From: Croceicoccus naphthovorans
GTDB lineage: Bacteria; Pseudomonadota; Alphaproteobacteria; Sphingomonadales; Sphingomonadaceae
NCBI RefSeq assembly: GCF_001028705.1
Contig: NZ_CP011770.1
Coordinates: forward strand, 2,607,501 to 2,671,500
Direction: 5' to 3'
Length of the DNA stretch: 64,000 nucleotides
Shown here: positions 1 to 10,202 of the stretch, piece after piece
Layout of the letters: each line of letters starts with the position of its first letter
How positions within the stretch are numbered: the stretch's first letter is position 1
Notes under the pieces: generated by a model
Databases searched by the model: none
What the model saw: only the letters and a program-made list of their open reading frames with translations
What the model was told of the DNA's origin: nothing
Made by a program: the position numbers and the translations under genes

Positions 1-642
<642 letters not shown>

Positions 643-2160
643 TTAGCCAGTGGTCGCGGTGCGGTTCAGGTAGGCGGTCAGGCGGTCGGCGGTGCCATCG
701 GGCACGTGCAGGCCCAGCTTGCTGCGCCGCCAAAGGATATCGTCGGCAGTCCGCGCCCATTCTTTGGCGACGAGATAGTCAATCTCTGCCACGTGCAATC
801 CGCCGCCGAGGTCTTCGCCCAGATCGGCTGCGGTCGTGGCATCACCGAGGATCGTTTCGGTCCGGGTACCATAGGCGCGGGCCATGCGCCGCAGGAGTGT
901 GGTATCGACCCCGGGATAGCGCGCGACGAGTTTCGCCAGATAGCTATCGAAGTCGGCAAAATCGCCGCCGGGGAACGGCTTGCCCGCCGTCCACTTGCCG
1001 CCAGCACCGGGCAGGTCCAACTCATCCATCGCGTGTTCGGCCAGCCGCCGGAACGTCGTGATCTTGCCGCCGAAGACATTGAGCAGGGGCGCATCGCCGC
1101 CCGCATCCGCACCGCCCCGGTCCAGATCGAGCACATAGTCACGCGTTACGGCAGAGGCATTCTTCGCCTGATCGTCAAACAGCGGACGGATGCCCGAATA
1201 GGTCCAGACGATGTCTTCACGCGTCGTTTGGCGGTCGAAATAGCGGTTCGCCGTGTCGAGCAGATAGCCGACCTCGTCCTCGCTAATCGCCGCCTTATCC
1301 GGCAGATCCGCGCAAGGCACGTCGGTCGTGCCGATCAGCGTGAACTCCCGCTCGTAGGGAATCGCGAAAACGATCCGCCGGTCCGGGTTCTGAAGCATAT
1401 AGGCATGATCGCCGGGATAGAGCCGGGGCACGATGATATGGCTGCCCTTGATCAGCCGCACCTGGCCTTTGGGCTTTGCCTGCGCAATGGTGCCAATCAC
1501 CTCGCTGACCCACGGTCCCGCAGTGTTGACGATGGCGCGCGCGGTGACGGTGTGCGTGCCGCCAGCATCAGACAATTCGGCGGTCCATTCGGACCCGCTC
1601 CGCTTCGCCCCTTCGAACTTCGTGCGGGTCAGCACCGTTGCGCCGTTCTGCGCCGCGTCCATCGCGTTCAGCGCTACCAGCCGTGCATCTTCGACCCAGC
1701 AATCCGAATAGACGAAGGCCTTGCCTTTGCGGTCTGACAGCCCCTCGCCCTGCGGCGCGTCGGTCAACGAAACCGTTTCGGTCGCGGGCAGGTCCTTGCG
1801 TCCGCCGATATGGTCGTAAAGAAACAGCCCCGTACGCACCATCCACGCGGGCCGCGGGCTTTGCGTTTGCGGCAATACGAAGCGCAGCGGCCAGATGATG
1901 TGGGGCGCCATGCGCCACAGCCGCTCCCGCTCTTTCAATGATTCGCGGACCAGCCGGAACTCGCCGTATTCCAGATAGCGCAAGCCTCCGTGGATCAGCT
2001 TTGTCGATGCGGAAGAGGTGTGAGAGGCCAGATCGTCCTTCTCCACCAACAGGACCGAAAGCCCCCGCCCCGCCGCATCGCGTGCGATTCCCGCACCATT
2101 GATGCCGCCGCCGATGATGAGGAGGTCCACGTTTTGGGGAATCTGCAGATCGGGTTGCAT
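643..2160 (-). CDS. glpD: Aerobic glycerol-3-phosphate dehydrogenase
   Basis: FAD enzyme that oxidises sn-glycerol 3-phosphate to dihydroxyacetone phosphate and feeds electrons to quinone at the inner membrane. The dinucleotide-binding motif GGGINGAGIARDAAGRG sits near residue 15, followed by the family segment SSASTKLIHGGLRYLE, and a C-terminal DAO-C region. The frame is open to 2265, but the ATG at 2160 (MQPDLQIPQNVDLL) gives 505 residues, the usual GlpD size, with the FAD motif properly placed. It is divergent from glpK across about 120 bp, so the two probably share a control region for glycerol catabolism. No glpF or glpR is seen here. Confidence 0.95.
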   Translation of the reverse strand: MQPDLQIPQNVDLLIIGGGINGAGIARDAAGRGLSVLLVEKDDLASHTSSASTKLIHGGLRYLEYGEFRLVRESLKERERLWRMAPHIIWPLRFVLPQTQSPRPAWMVRTGLFLYDHIGGRKDLPATETVSLTDAPQGEGLSDRKGKAFVYSDCWVEDARLVALNAMDAAQNGATVLTRTKFEGAKRSGSEWTAELSDAGGTHTVTARAIVNTAGPWVSEVIGTIAQAKPKGQVRLIKGSHIIVPRLYPGDHAYMLQNPDRRIVFAIPYEREFTLIGTTDVPCADLPDKAAISEDEVGYLLDTANRYFDRQTTREDIVWTYSGIRPLFDDQAKNASAVTRDYVLDLDRGGADAGGDAPLLNVFGGKITTFRRLAEHAMDELDLPGAGGKWTAGKPFPGGDFADFDSYLAKLVARYPGVDTTLLRRMARAYGTRTETILGDATTAADLGEDLGGGLHVAEIDYLVAKEWARTADDILWRRSKLGLHVPDGTADRLTAYLNRTATTG

Positions 2161-2281
2161 TGCAGCATAACCTAGCGACCATTGCCCCGACTGCAAGGGC
2201 CGCATCGATTTCGCTGGCGGGGGTTGACCCCGCAGGCCCCCATCGCGAGGGTCACGGCAAGGCAATTCTTACGGAGCATCG

Positions 2282-3778
2282 ATGACCGGCAGCGGCCCCT
2301 TCATCCTCGCCATCGACCAAGGCACGACATCCACGCGGACCATCGTGTTCGATCAGGCGCTGAACCGCGTCGCGGTGTCGCAACAGGAATTCGCCCAGCA
2401 CTACCCGCAACCCGGTTGGGTAGAGCACGACGCCGACGAAATCTGGAACAAAACGCTCGCCACAGCCCGCGCCGCTCTGCAAGAGGCGGGTGCGAAGGGC
2501 AACGGATCTGCCAAGGCCATCGGCATCACCAACCAGCGCGAAACGGTAGTGATCTGGGACCGCGCGACAGGCACGCCGATCCACAAGGCCATCGTCTGGC
2601 AGGACCGGCGCACCGCCGACACGTGCGAGAAGCTGCGCGCCGCCGGACATGAGGACACGGTTCGCGATACGACCGGATTGCTGCTCGATCCCTATTTTTC
2701 AGCCACCAAGATCGCGTGGATGCTGGACGCTGTACCGAATGCGCGGGAGCGGGCCGAGCGGGGCGAACTGGCGTTCGGCACCATCGACTGCTTCCTGCTC
2801 TGGCGGCTGACCGGCGGCAAGGTCCACGCGACCGACGCGACCAACGCCAGCCGCACGCTGCTGCTCGACATCGAAACCGGCGACTGGAGCGACACCCTGT
2901 GCGACCTGTTCCGCGTGCCGCGTGCATTGCTTCCCCGGATAGGCGACAGCGCCGAAGTTTACGGCACCACTGACCCCGACCTGCTGGGCGAGGCGATTCC
3001 GATTGCGGGTATGGCGGGGGATCAGCAGGCGGCGCTGGTCGGGCAGGCGTGTTTCAAACCGGGCATGGTGAAATCGACCTACGGCACCGGCTGCTTTGCG
3101 GTCATGAACACCGGCGATACGCCGCTGCGCTCCACCCACCGTTTGCTGACCACGGTTGGTTACCGGATCGGCGGCAAGACAACTTATGCGCTGGAAGGAT
3201 CTATCTTCGTCGCTGGCGCTGCAGTGAAGTGGCTGCGCGATGCGATGGCGTTGGTGGAGAATGCCGCCGAAACCGCCGAACTGGCCGCCACGCTGGACGA
3301 TAACGGCGGGGTCTATCTCGTCCCCGCGTTTGCCGGCCTTGGCGCGCCGCACTGGGATCCGCACGCCCGCGCGGCGCTGCTGGGCATGACATTGGGCACC
3401 ACCCGCGCCCATGTCGCCCGCGCCACGTTGGAGGCGGTGGTCTATCAGACGATGGACCTGATCGAGGCGATGATCGCGGACGGCGCGCCCGAACCCGATG
3501 CGATCCGTGTCGATGGCGGCATGGCGGCGAATGATTGGTTCTGCGCGTTTCTGGCCGACATGCTGGACACGCGGATCGACCGGCCCGAGGAACTGGAAAC
3601 CACCGCGCTGGGTGCGGCGGCGCTGGCCGGCTTGGGGATCGGGCTTTACGCGGACCTTGCCGCTATCGAGGCGATGTCGGCACTGGACCAAAGCTTTACG
3701 CCGACGATGGCAGCGGATGACCGCGCAAAACTGGCAAAGGGCTGGAAGGCGGCGCTGGGCCGCGTCACAGGCAATTGA
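2282..3778 (+). CDS. glpK: Glycerol kinase
   Basis: Phosphorylates glycerol with ATP to glycerol 3-phosphate, the substrate of the divergent glpD product. The 498-residue protein has the FGGY-kinase start [18 protein letters not shown], the glycerol-binding segment [12 protein letters not shown], and the C-terminal ATPase segment [13 protein letters not shown]. Length is normal for GlpK. The start ATG at 2282 has GGAG about 8 nt upstream. The gene ends just before an inverted repeat that also covers the end of the convergent PAS gene. Confidence 0.96.
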   Translation: MTGSGPFILAIDQGTTSTRTIVFDQALNRVAVSQQEFAQHYPQPGWVEHDADEIWNKTLATARAALQEAGAKGNGSAKAIGITNQRETVVIWDRATGTPIHKAIVWQDRRTADTCEKLRAAGHEDTVRDTTGLLLDPYFSATKIAWMLDAVPNARERAERGELAFGTIDCFLLWRLTGGKVHATDATNASRTLLLDIETGDWSDTLCDLFRVPRALLPRIGDSAEVYGTTDPDLLGEAIPIAGMAGDQQAALVGQACFKPGMVKSTYGTGCFAVMNTGDTPLRSTHRLLTTVGYRIGGKTTYALEGSIFVAGAAVKWLRDAMALVENAAETAELAATLDDNGGVYLVPAFAGLGAPHWDPHARAALLGMTLGTTRAHVARATLEAVVYQTMDLIEAMIADGAPEPDAIRVDGGMAANDWFCAFLADMLDTRIDRPEELETTALGAAALAGLGIGLYADLAAIEAMSALDQSFTPTMAADDRAKLAKGWKAALGRVTGN

Positions 3779-3780
3779 TC

Positions 3781-3802
3781 AGACTGGTCGGCCGATCAGT
3801 CT
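3781..3802. terminator. Bidirectional terminator-like palindrome between glpK and the PAS gene
   Basis: A 22-nt near-palindrome (AGACTGGTCGG followed by CCGATCAGTCT, one mismatch) begins 3 nt after the glpK stop and overlaps the stop codon of the convergent gene. No clear T-run follows on either strand, so its role as an intrinsic terminator is inferred from position and symmetry. Confidence 0.5.
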
Positions 3803-4686
3803 TCGCCTTCCTTGCAGGCGGTCAGCAGAACGACCGCGCCCTCTGCCCCATAGGCCCCGTGCAACTGCACGATGGACAGGCGCGCATAGGCAACTTCGCC
3901 GCTGTTGCTGAGGAAGCCCACGCGCAACTTTTGCGAAGGTCCGCCCTGAAGCACCGATTCCAGCGCATCGCGGAATGCGGGGCGCTCTTCGCGCACGACA
4001 AGGTCGGCCAGCCCGATGCCGATCAACCGGCTCTCATCCAGTTCGACCATCTTGCTGAAGGGATCGTCGATCCGCTCTATCGTGCCGCGGATAGAGACGC
4101 GGACATAGCCAACCTCGCCATGCACGCTCATCGCATCAAGGATTGCGGCCTTCACGTCGGCCAGTCGGTGACGCTGCACATCCTCTGTAATGTCGCGGAA
4201 CATCAGCACGTTGCTCTTGCCAAGCGGGAACGACTGAAACCGTAGCCACGCCCCGTCGTGAAACGGTGACGGCAGGTCCGCCGCGCTGGGTTCGCCGCCG
4301 ATCACCGTGCGGCGGGCATGAACCTCCATCAAAGAACCTGCCACCGAGGGCAATGCCTCGACCAGCATTTTTCCCGTCAGCTCGCCCACCGGCTTGCGAC
4401 AGACCGCGCCCGCGACGCGGTTCGCGTAATCGATGCGCAGATCGCCATCGCAGATCAGGATCGCCTCGTTGATCCATTCGGCCAGGCCGATCAGATCCTC
4501 GCCGCCCGCGCTACCCCCGGCGCCGGGCATCGACAGCTCTCGAAAACTGCCGATGTCGAGCAGGACATGCGTTTCCCGCCCGTGGTTGGTGATGTAAACC
4601 GGGTTGGTATTGGCTACGTCCCGCCAATGCGAGAACGAGCGAACCACTTCCGCAGCCGTGGCAGTTACGCTCGACATGTCGTTCAT
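3796..4686 (-). CDS. Phd/YefM-like antitoxin fold fused to two PAS domains
   Basis: The 296-residue protein is a fusion. Residues 6-50 follow the Phd/YefM pattern: TATAAEVVRSF, then PVYITNHGRETHVLL and FREL. This is the DNA-binding and dimerising part of type II antitoxins. Residues about 65-170 form one PAS domain (AILICDGDLRIDYANRVAG) and 175-290 a second, weaker one (GTIERIDDPFSKMVEL). No kinase, cyclase, HTH or toxin is attached, and no toxin gene is adjacent. An inferred role is a signal-responsive DNA-binding regulator; the ligand is unknown. The ATG at 4686 has a purine-rich GAGGA upstream; the second ATG (4677) is also possible. Convergent with glpK, it may or may not relate to glycerol. 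Confidence 0.8.
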   Translation of the reverse strand: MNDMSSVTATAAEVVRSFSHWRDVANTNPVYITNHGRETHVLLDIGSFRELSMPGAGGSAGGEDLIGLAEWINEAILICDGDLRIDYANRVAGAVCRKPVGELTGKMLVEALPSVAGSLMEVHARRTVIGGEPSAADLPSPFHDGAWLRFQSFPLGKSNVLMFRDITEDVQRHRLADVKAAILDAMSVHGEVGYVRVSIRGTIERIDDPFSKMVELDESRLIGIGLADLVVREERPAFRDALESVLQGGPSQKLRVGFLSNSGEVAYARLSIVQLHGAYGAEGAVVLLTACKEGED

Positions 4687-4918
4687 CTTGCCGTCTCCTC
4701 GCTCTGATCCCGCCGGGCAATCGCTGCCGGATCGGGCGCTCCGGGATATGACAGCGCCGTGTTTTTATGCATTATAATTATGAAAAAGTCCCTAGGGCAA
4801 CGAATAGTTTGCTGGAGATTTACAAAATTTATGACGGGCGTCTTTTTAATGCACTGATAAATAGCATTAAATTCAGATAATTAATGACATTTTGCCGTGC
4901 AAAAGGACGAAGTTAAGC

Positions 4919-4983
4919 ATGTCCAATCAACGAGATAGCGACCCGGTTGAACGTTCATTTGGCGATCGATGGCCTTATAGGTC
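4919..4983 (+). pseudogene. Possible small ORF split by the IS1595-family insertion
   Basis: An ATG at 4919 with AAGGA about 12 nt upstream reads 21 codons (MSNQRDSDPVERSFGD...) into the left target duplication. If the element and one duplicate are removed, the frame continues at 8475 and stops at 8509-8511, giving 33 residues. No family is recognised. The 230 bp before it (4687-4918) are strikingly AT-rich and may hold a promoter. That this was an expressed peptide is only a guess from the RBS. Confidence 0.25.
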
Positions 4984-5032
4984 GGGATGTATCCCCTTGC
5001 CATACGTAACCGAATATGGCATACAATGAGGC

Positions 5033-5944
5033 ATGACAACGAAGCCTCTCACCACCGCGCAGTTCTTTCGCAAGTTTCCTGACGACGAAACCTGCCTCCA
5101 GCATCTGTTCGACGCTCGCTTTGGCGAAGGCTTCACTTGCCCCAAGTGCGAGCGCCCTTCGAAGTGGTTTCGCATCAAAGCTGAGCGCGCCTATTCGTGC
5201 CAGTGGTGCGGCCACCACCTGCACCCGACCGTGGGCACCCCGTTCGAAAAGACCCGCACTCCGCTGCAACTGTGGTTCTATGCGATCCACCTGTTCACGA
5301 CCACGCGCCACGGTGTCAGCGCCAAGGAACTTCAGCGCCAGCTTGGCGTGACCTACAAGACTGCATGGCGCATGGCCTCTCTAATCCGCGATCACATGGC
5401 GGACGTTGACGGTGACCACCCCATCGGTGGCGCTGGCACGAATGTCGAAATTGACGAAACGCTCATGGGCGGCGTCAAGAAGGGCAAGCACAATCGCGGT
5501 AGTGCCGCTAAGACCGTTGTAGTGGGCGCTCTGGAGCGTGGCGGCGATGTGGTGGCCCAAGTGGTGCCGAACCAGCGCCGCGCTACTCTGGAGCCGTTTG
5601 TGACTGCCAACGTCGAAGTCGGCGGCAACGTCCATACTGACGAACTGCGCAGCTACGCGAAACTTGCCGATCATGGCTATCGCCACGCCCGCGTGAACCA
5701 CGGCGCGGAAGAATATGCCTATTACGATTACCGCCTTGCTGAGACGGTTTCAGTGAATGGGATTGAGAATTTCTGGCGGCACCTGAAATGCTCGATCAAC
5801 GGCACCCACACCAGCGTGAGCGCCAAGCACCTGAACCGCTACGTCAAGGAATTCGAATATCGCTTCAATCGTCGGAACCGTCCGGAGACGATGCTTCCGG
5901 AACTTCTTTCGACTTTCCGGCCATTGCCTTCACAGTCAGATTGA
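5033..5944 (+). CDS. IS1595-family transposase (ISXO2-like)
   Basis: 303 residues. The N-terminus has a zinc-ribbon (CPKCERPSKWF, then CQWCG), followed by a helix-turn-helix-like part (GVSAKELQRQLGVTYKTAWRM) and the ISXO2-like catalytic domain. Probable acidic residues lie in VEIDETLMGG, VHTDELRSYAK and VNGIENFWRHLK. Length and order match IS1595 transposases. The gene starts 49 bp inside the left terminal repeat. It appears intact, so the element may still move. Confidence 0.93.
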   Translation: MTTKPLTTAQFFRKFPDDETCLQHLFDARFGEGFTCPKCERPSKWFRIKAERAYSCQWCGHHLHPTVGTPFEKTRTPLQLWFYAIHLFTTTRHGVSAKELQRQLGVTYKTAWRMASLIRDHMADVDGDHPIGGAGTNVEIDETLMGGVKKGKHNRGSAAKTVVVGALERGGDVVAQVVPNQRRATLEPFVTANVEVGGNVHTDELRSYAKLADHGYRHARVNHGAEEYAYYDYRLAETVSVNGIENFWRHLKCSINGTHTSVSAKHLNRYVKEFEYRFNRRNRPETMLPELLSTFRPLPSQSD

Positions 5945-6032
5945 AGGCGTCCAGATCGCCAATCTCGCCTTCGTGTTCGGCGATGAATTGGTCCAATTTT
6001 CCGGTCGCAAGGGCTTGTCTCAAGTCGATCAT
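5865..6032 (-). CDS. Small acidic protein encoded antisense to the transposase 3' end
   Basis: A 55-codon frame starts at ATG 6032 (MIDLRQALATGKLDQFIAEH) and ends SSPDGSDD. It overlaps the last 80 nt of the transposase on the opposite strand. The composition (helical start, acidic, Ser/Asp-rich tail) looks like a real protein rather than a shadow frame. The function is unknown, and it could regulate the element or be cargo. No clear RBS was seen. Confidence 0.5.
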   Translation of the reverse strand: MIDLRQALATGKLDQFIAEHEGEIGDLDAFNLTVKAMAGKSKEVPEASSPDGSDD

Positions 6033-6051
6033 CGTGCGATTCTAGCACACT

Positions 6052-6231
6052 ATGTCCGCTCCCGCTTCCCGAAAAACATCAGCAGCGTCAAAGCTGCTGC
6101 CGGTTATCGGCGGCTTTGCGTTATTTAGCGTGGTTGCCGCGTACGATCAACGCGTTGCGCTCGCATTGGCTGTGGGCGTTATCGGATTTGCAGCAATCTC
6201 AATGATTGTCGCCCTTACTCGGAAACATTGA
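6052..6231 (+). CDS. Small two-span membrane protein, IS cargo
   Basis: A 59-residue frame (MSAPASRKTSAASKLL...) between the transposase and the disrupted cargo gene. It has two hydrophobic stretches, roughly residues 19-31 and 36-54, and a short basic tail (TRKH). Its 3' end overlaps the convergent end of the disrupted cargo gene by 33 nt. It is too short for family assignment. It may be a membrane partner of the broken cargo protein, which also has a hydrophobic segment; that is inference. Confidence 0.4.
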   Translation: MSAPASRKTSAASKLLPVIGGFALFSVVAAYDQRVALALAVGVIGFAAISMIVALTRKH

Positions 6232-6509
6232 CGACTGCCTACTCGCTGCTGGCTCGTTAATATCCAGCACCTGCAACACATTCCGCTCTTGAACGGTCCA
6301 AACACCGTCAATCAGACGTTCTTTGGTTTCTAATTCAACATCCAGTTCAACGCCACCGCGCATCCGAACACTCGTTTGCCCTGCAACGATTTGCTCTAGA
6401 AATGCACGGTCCTTCACCTCGGCGCCGAACTCACCCTGGGGTGTGACGTGACCCCCTGATTTTCCTCCAATTTGGATTAGAGTCCGGCCCTTACAGAAGG
6501 ACGGACGAG

Positions 6510-6776
6510 ATGAAGAGAACGAGGTTTTCCGAAGAGCAGATCATCGGTGTGCTGAAGGAGGCTGAGGCGGGTGCGAAGACCGCTGACCTGGCCCGGCGAC
6601 ACGGAGTGTCGGAAGCGACGATCTACAACTGGAAGTCGAAGTATGGCGGGCTGGAGGTGTCCGATGCCCGCCGACTGAAGGAGCTCGAGAGCGAGAACGC
6701 GAAGCTGAAGCGGTTGCTCGCCGATGCCATGTTGGACCAGGCCGCGTTGAAGGATCTTCTGGCAAAAAAGTTCTGA
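6510..6776 (+). CDS. IS3-family transposase OrfA
   Basis: 88 residues starting [19 protein letters not shown]. It is an HTH_8/transposase_8 protein: the helix-turn-helix is at about residues 20-45 ([20 protein letters not shown]), followed by a leucine-zipper-like helix ([17 protein letters not shown]). It binds the IS ends and is also the N-terminal half of the OrfAB transposase made by frameshifting at its last codons. Confidence 0.93.
   Translation: MKRTRFSEEQIIGVLKEAEAGAKTADLARRHGVSEATIYNWKSKYGGLEVSDARRLKELESENAKLKRLLADAMLDQAALKDLLAKKF
6764..6770 (+). promoter_or_regulatory. Programmed -1 frameshift site, A AAA AAG
   Basis: The heptamer lies in the correct phase of orfA (gcA AAA AAG), two codons before the orfA stop. 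A -1 slip here enters the orfB frame, which is open from this point, giving the usual IS3 OrfAB fusion. Confidence 0.8.
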
Positions 6777-7681
6777 CGCCCGCCGCCAAGCGGGAAGCTG
6801 TCGCTCATCTCCAGGCCTGCCACGGGATGAGCGAGCGGCGGGCGTGCCGTGTCATCGATGCTGATCGCAAGAGCGTGCGTTACCGTTCCACCCGGGACGA
6901 TGACGCCGATCTGCGTGAGAAGCTGCGCGAGCTGGCCAACCAGCGTCGGCGGTTCGGCTATCGCCGTCTGCACATCCTGCTGCGCCGGGAGGGGATCATG
7001 ATCAACCGGAAGAAGACCCAGAGGCTCTACCGTGAGGAAGGGTTGGCGGTCAGACGACGACGCAGTCGCAGGCGTGCTGTGGGCACGAGAGCACCTGCTC
7101 CGGTGCTGGCGCTGCCGAACCAGCGCTGGAGCCTGGACTTTGTTCACGACCAGATGGCTTCGGGAAGACGATTCCGGGTGCTCAACGTGGTCGATGATGT
7201 GACGAGGGAGTGCCTGGCAGCGGTGCCGGATACGTCGATCTCCGGGCGCCGTGTCGTGCGCGAACTGACTGAGCTGATCGCGCAGCGTGGCAAGCCCGGC
7301 ATGATCGTCAGCGACAATGGCACCGAGCTCACCAGCAATGCGGTGCTGGCATGGTGTGGGGAGATCGGTGTGGAGTGGCATTACATCGCACCGGGAAGGC
7401 CAATGCAAAACGCTTACGTCGAGAGCTTTAATGGCCGCATGCGGGACGAACTGCTCAATGAGACTTTGTTCCTCAGCATGGCTCACGCCCGCGTCGAGAT
7501 CGCTGCCTGGGTGGAGGACTACAACCGGGAGAGGCCGCATTCTTCCCTCGACTACGACACCCCGGCGGCGTTCGCCGCCAAACTGGATAAGCAATGGCCA
7601 GCTTCGCTACGCCCTACGGGCTCCGCTACGCAGCCCATTGCTTCAACCGCGCTCATGCGCAACAACGCGGTCCGGCTCTAA
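6770..7681 (+). CDS. IS3-family transposase OrfB (DDE integrase domain)
   Basis: The -1 frame is open from the slip site and reads [20 protein letters not shown]..., typical of IS3 OrfB; a free-standing start could be the ATG at 6827. It has the HTH_21 region ([17 protein letters not shown]), then the rve integrase core with catalytic acids in [17 protein letters not shown] and [14 protein letters not shown]. Full-length and apparently intact. Confidence 0.94.
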   Translation, partial: VLTPAAKREAVAHLQACHGMSERRACRVIDADRKSVRYRSTRDDDADLREKLRELANQRRRFGYRRLHILLRREGIMINRKKTQRLYREEGLAVRRRRSRRRAVGTRAPAPVLALPNQRWSLDFVHDQMASGRRFRVLNVVDDVTRECLAAVPDTSISGRRVVRELTELIAQRGKPGMIVSDNGTELTSNAVLAWCGEIGVEWHYIAPGRPMQNAYVESFNGRMRDELLNETLFLSMAHARVEIAAWVEDYNRERPHSSLDYDTPAAFAAKLDKQWPASLRPTGSATQPIASTALMRNNAVRL

Positions 7682-9761
7682 TCCCAGCTGGGGGAAAGCT
7701 GGGGGTCACGTCAGGTGTGGCGAACTTCCATTTTCGACTCGAAACTTGAAGCACTGGGCTGAGGATTATCACCCGCATTGGCCCGACCGTTGAGCGGTCA
7801 AGCGAGGACTCGATTACAGGAGATTGGCCACTGTATTCCGCGAAATCCGCGCGCCGCACTTTCCAATCAGGTGATTGCCGGTCGATGTTTGCCGACACGG
7901 CTAGTATGCCGGTATCCCGTCCAACTTCGCGATAAAACTGCTGCTTTTCGCGCTGAGCGATACGCCCTTCTTCGGCTCGCTCAATAAGCTGTTTTGCTTC
8001 TGCAACATCTTCCGCCGATGCATTCGGCAGGTATTTATCCAAGATCGGCTGCCACATGATGTCTCTCGCCCGCTCTGCCGGTGGAGCTAGAATCCAAGCA
8101 ATCGCAGCAAGCGCCAAACCGTAGCGCGTCGACCTTAATTGATATTCGGCCTTCGCCTTATCAACGAGCAGCAGTAGGTCTTCCCACAAACTACCATCAG
8201 CGTGGCCTTGAATGCCGACTTGGACGCTAAGCGACGGGTCAAGCACATAGGACAGCTCTTTGACGCCTGCGATGAACGCTAGCGATGCCCTTGCGACGAC
8301 TTCCGCGTTTGCAGTGTGACCGTCTTCAAGCTGGTAGTAGAGACGAAGCGGAACCCCTTTTTCCTCGTCATTAGGCAGATGCGCCATTCACGACCCCCAT
8401 TGTTTCAGGGGTTTATTGCGCGGCCCTCAAAAAGAGTCAATTACCTATGCTAAGGGGATACACCCCTATAGGTCCGTATGGTTCTGTTGCGATCCTGACG
8501 ATCGCTCTTAAAAATATACAATTGGCGCCTACCTCTTGTTGAAGTTTAGTAAATCCCGGCTAACGGCATAAGTCTAATTTCGGCGCGATTCTGGCATTCC
8601 TCGGGGATCGCAGCGCAAAATCAGCGGTTTTCTTATCGCCCGTAAATTGCTCTGATCCCGCGTTTCTTAATGTTTACCCTTCTTTAAAACCAAGACCGTC
8701 AGTCTCTCTTCCCGTCCGAAACGGACTTCAATGGGGAGAAGACCATGTATCAATCCAAAACGATTACGCGTGCGATCGCGCTGGCTTCGGTCGGCGTCGG
8801 GGCGCTTTGCGTTTCCACCAATGCACAGGCGCAGGCGATCCCTGCCGTTGACGTGTGTACGGGGATCAGCCTCGATCCTTCTGCCGTCACCAGCATCGTC
8901 GGCGCCACTGTCGGCCCGGTCGAATCGCTGGAAAGCACCGTAAACGCCATTACCAGCCTTGGGCTGCTGGCACCTTTGCTCGGCCTGCCCGACCTGAACA
9001 GCGACATTTCCACCGTGTTGCAGGATATCGCCGATGGCGAACAGATTTCGCTGACGGTGCTGGATAGCGACGGCAATGTCATCACCGATTCCGATGCCTG
9101 CTATGTCACTTCGGACGGCTATACGCTGAATCAGGAAGGCGGCATCTCCATCGGCGGCAATACGATCACCGGGCTCGGCGCGAACGGGCAGGAAGCTTCC
9201 GCCGCAGAGCTTGACGCGATCGCCTTTGGCAACAACGCCGAAACCACCGCGGGCGCGACCAACGCCATCGCCATCGGCAGCGGTGCCATGGTTACCGCGG
9301 CGGATTCCATCGCGCTAGGCGGCGGATCGTCGGCCACGGCGGAGAACTCGGTCGCCATCGGTACCGGGTCGGTTGCGTCTCGCGGTGCAGAGGATGGCGC
9401 GGCCGGTGAAGTCTCGGTCGGCGCGGTCGGCTCCGAACGCAAGATCACCAACGTCGCTGCGGGAACCGAAGCCACCGATGCCGCCAATGTCGGGCAGGTC
9501 GGCGCGGTTCAGGCCGATGTCGATGCCCTGGCCGACAGCGCGGTGCAGTACGACGACGGCACATACGCCTCGGTCACGCTGCAAGGCGCGAGTGGCACGG
9601 TCGTCACCAATGTCGCCGACGGCGCGGTCAACGATACTTCGACCGACGCGGTCAACGGATCGCAACTGTTCGCCACGAACGAGACCATCGCTGATGTGGA
9701 CGCGCGCGTTACGGTCAACGAAACCGACATCGCCGCGCTGCAAGACGACGCGGTGATGTAC

Positions 9762-10196
9762 GACGATGCCAGCCACGACACGATCACGCTGGACGGTGTC
9801 GATGGCACCACGATCACCAACGTTGCCGATGGCACGCTGGATGCGACCTCTACCGATGCGGTCAACGGTTCGCAGTTGTTCGCCACCAACCAGAACGTGC
9901 AGGCGAATACCGACGCCATCGACGCGCTGGATACGCGGGTAACCAATGTCGAAGGCGATATCGTCGACCTTGGCGACCGCGTAACGGTGACAGAGAACAA
10001 CCTCGCCCAGCTTCAGGACGGCGCGGTGTTCTATGACGATGCCAGCCACGACACGATCACCCTGGACGGTGTTGACGGCACCACGATCACCAACGTCGCC
10101 GACGGCGCGTTGGACGCGACCTCTACCGATGCGGTCAACGGTTCGCAGTTGTTCGCCACCAACCAGAACGTAGAGGCGAACACCGACGCCATCGAC
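9762..10196 (+). repeat. Two 162-bp direct repeats in the adhesin stalk
   Basis: Copies at 9762-9923 and 10035-10196 encode nearly the same 54 residues (DDASHDTITLDGVDGTTIT ... NQNVxANTDAID). They are separated by 111 bp. Such repeats allow stalk-length change by recombination. Confidence 0.9.
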
Positions 10197-10202
10197 GATC
10201 TG

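Larger units (their letters stand above)
6444..7713 (+). mobile_element. IS3-family insertion sequence (IS407-like group)
   Basis: A 1270-bp element with 13-bp perfect terminal repeats TGACGTGACCCCC, flanked by a 4-bp duplication GGTG (6440-6443 and 7714-7717), as expected for the IS407 group. It carries the two overlapping frames orfA and orfB with a frameshift signal. It inserted into the cargo gene of the IS1595-type element, so it is the younger of the two insertions. Confidence 0.92.
6199..8387 (-). pseudogene. IS1595 cargo gene of unknown function, split by an IS3-family insertion
   Basis: The 5' part runs from ATG 8387 (MAHLPNDEEKGVPLRLYYQL) to 7714, and the 3' part from 6439 to the stop at 6199. 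Removing the IS3-type element and one copy of its GGTG duplication rejoins the two in the same frame (...KFATPQGEFGAEV...), giving 304 residues. Seen in it: a hydrophobic segment near residues 90-106, a charged helical middle (RAEEGRIAQREKQQFYRE), and a beta-rich C-terminus. I do not recognise the family. The present 5' piece would read 20 foreign residues into the IS before stopping. It faces the transposase. Confidence 0.85.
4984..8466 (+). mobile_element. IS1595-family element with cargo, itself interrupted by an IS3-family element
   Basis: The ends form imperfect terminal inverted repeats: GGGATGTATCCCCTTGCCAT at 4984 and, on the other strand from 8466, GGGGTGTATCCCCTTAGCAT. Both sides are flanked by the same 8-bp duplication TATAGGTC (4976-4983 and 8467-8474), the length expected for IS1595. 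Inside are the transposase, a 55-codon antisense ORF, a 59-codon membrane ORF and a 304-codon cargo gene broken by an IS3-type element. Without the later insertion the element would be about 2.2 kb. Intact duplications suggest a fairly recent insertion. Confidence 0.92.

Noticed and set aside
706..1737. Long plus-strand frame opposite glpD (343 codons)
   Set aside because: It is the shadow of glpD in a GC-rich genome; composition is Arg/Ala/Gly-rich with no family motif.
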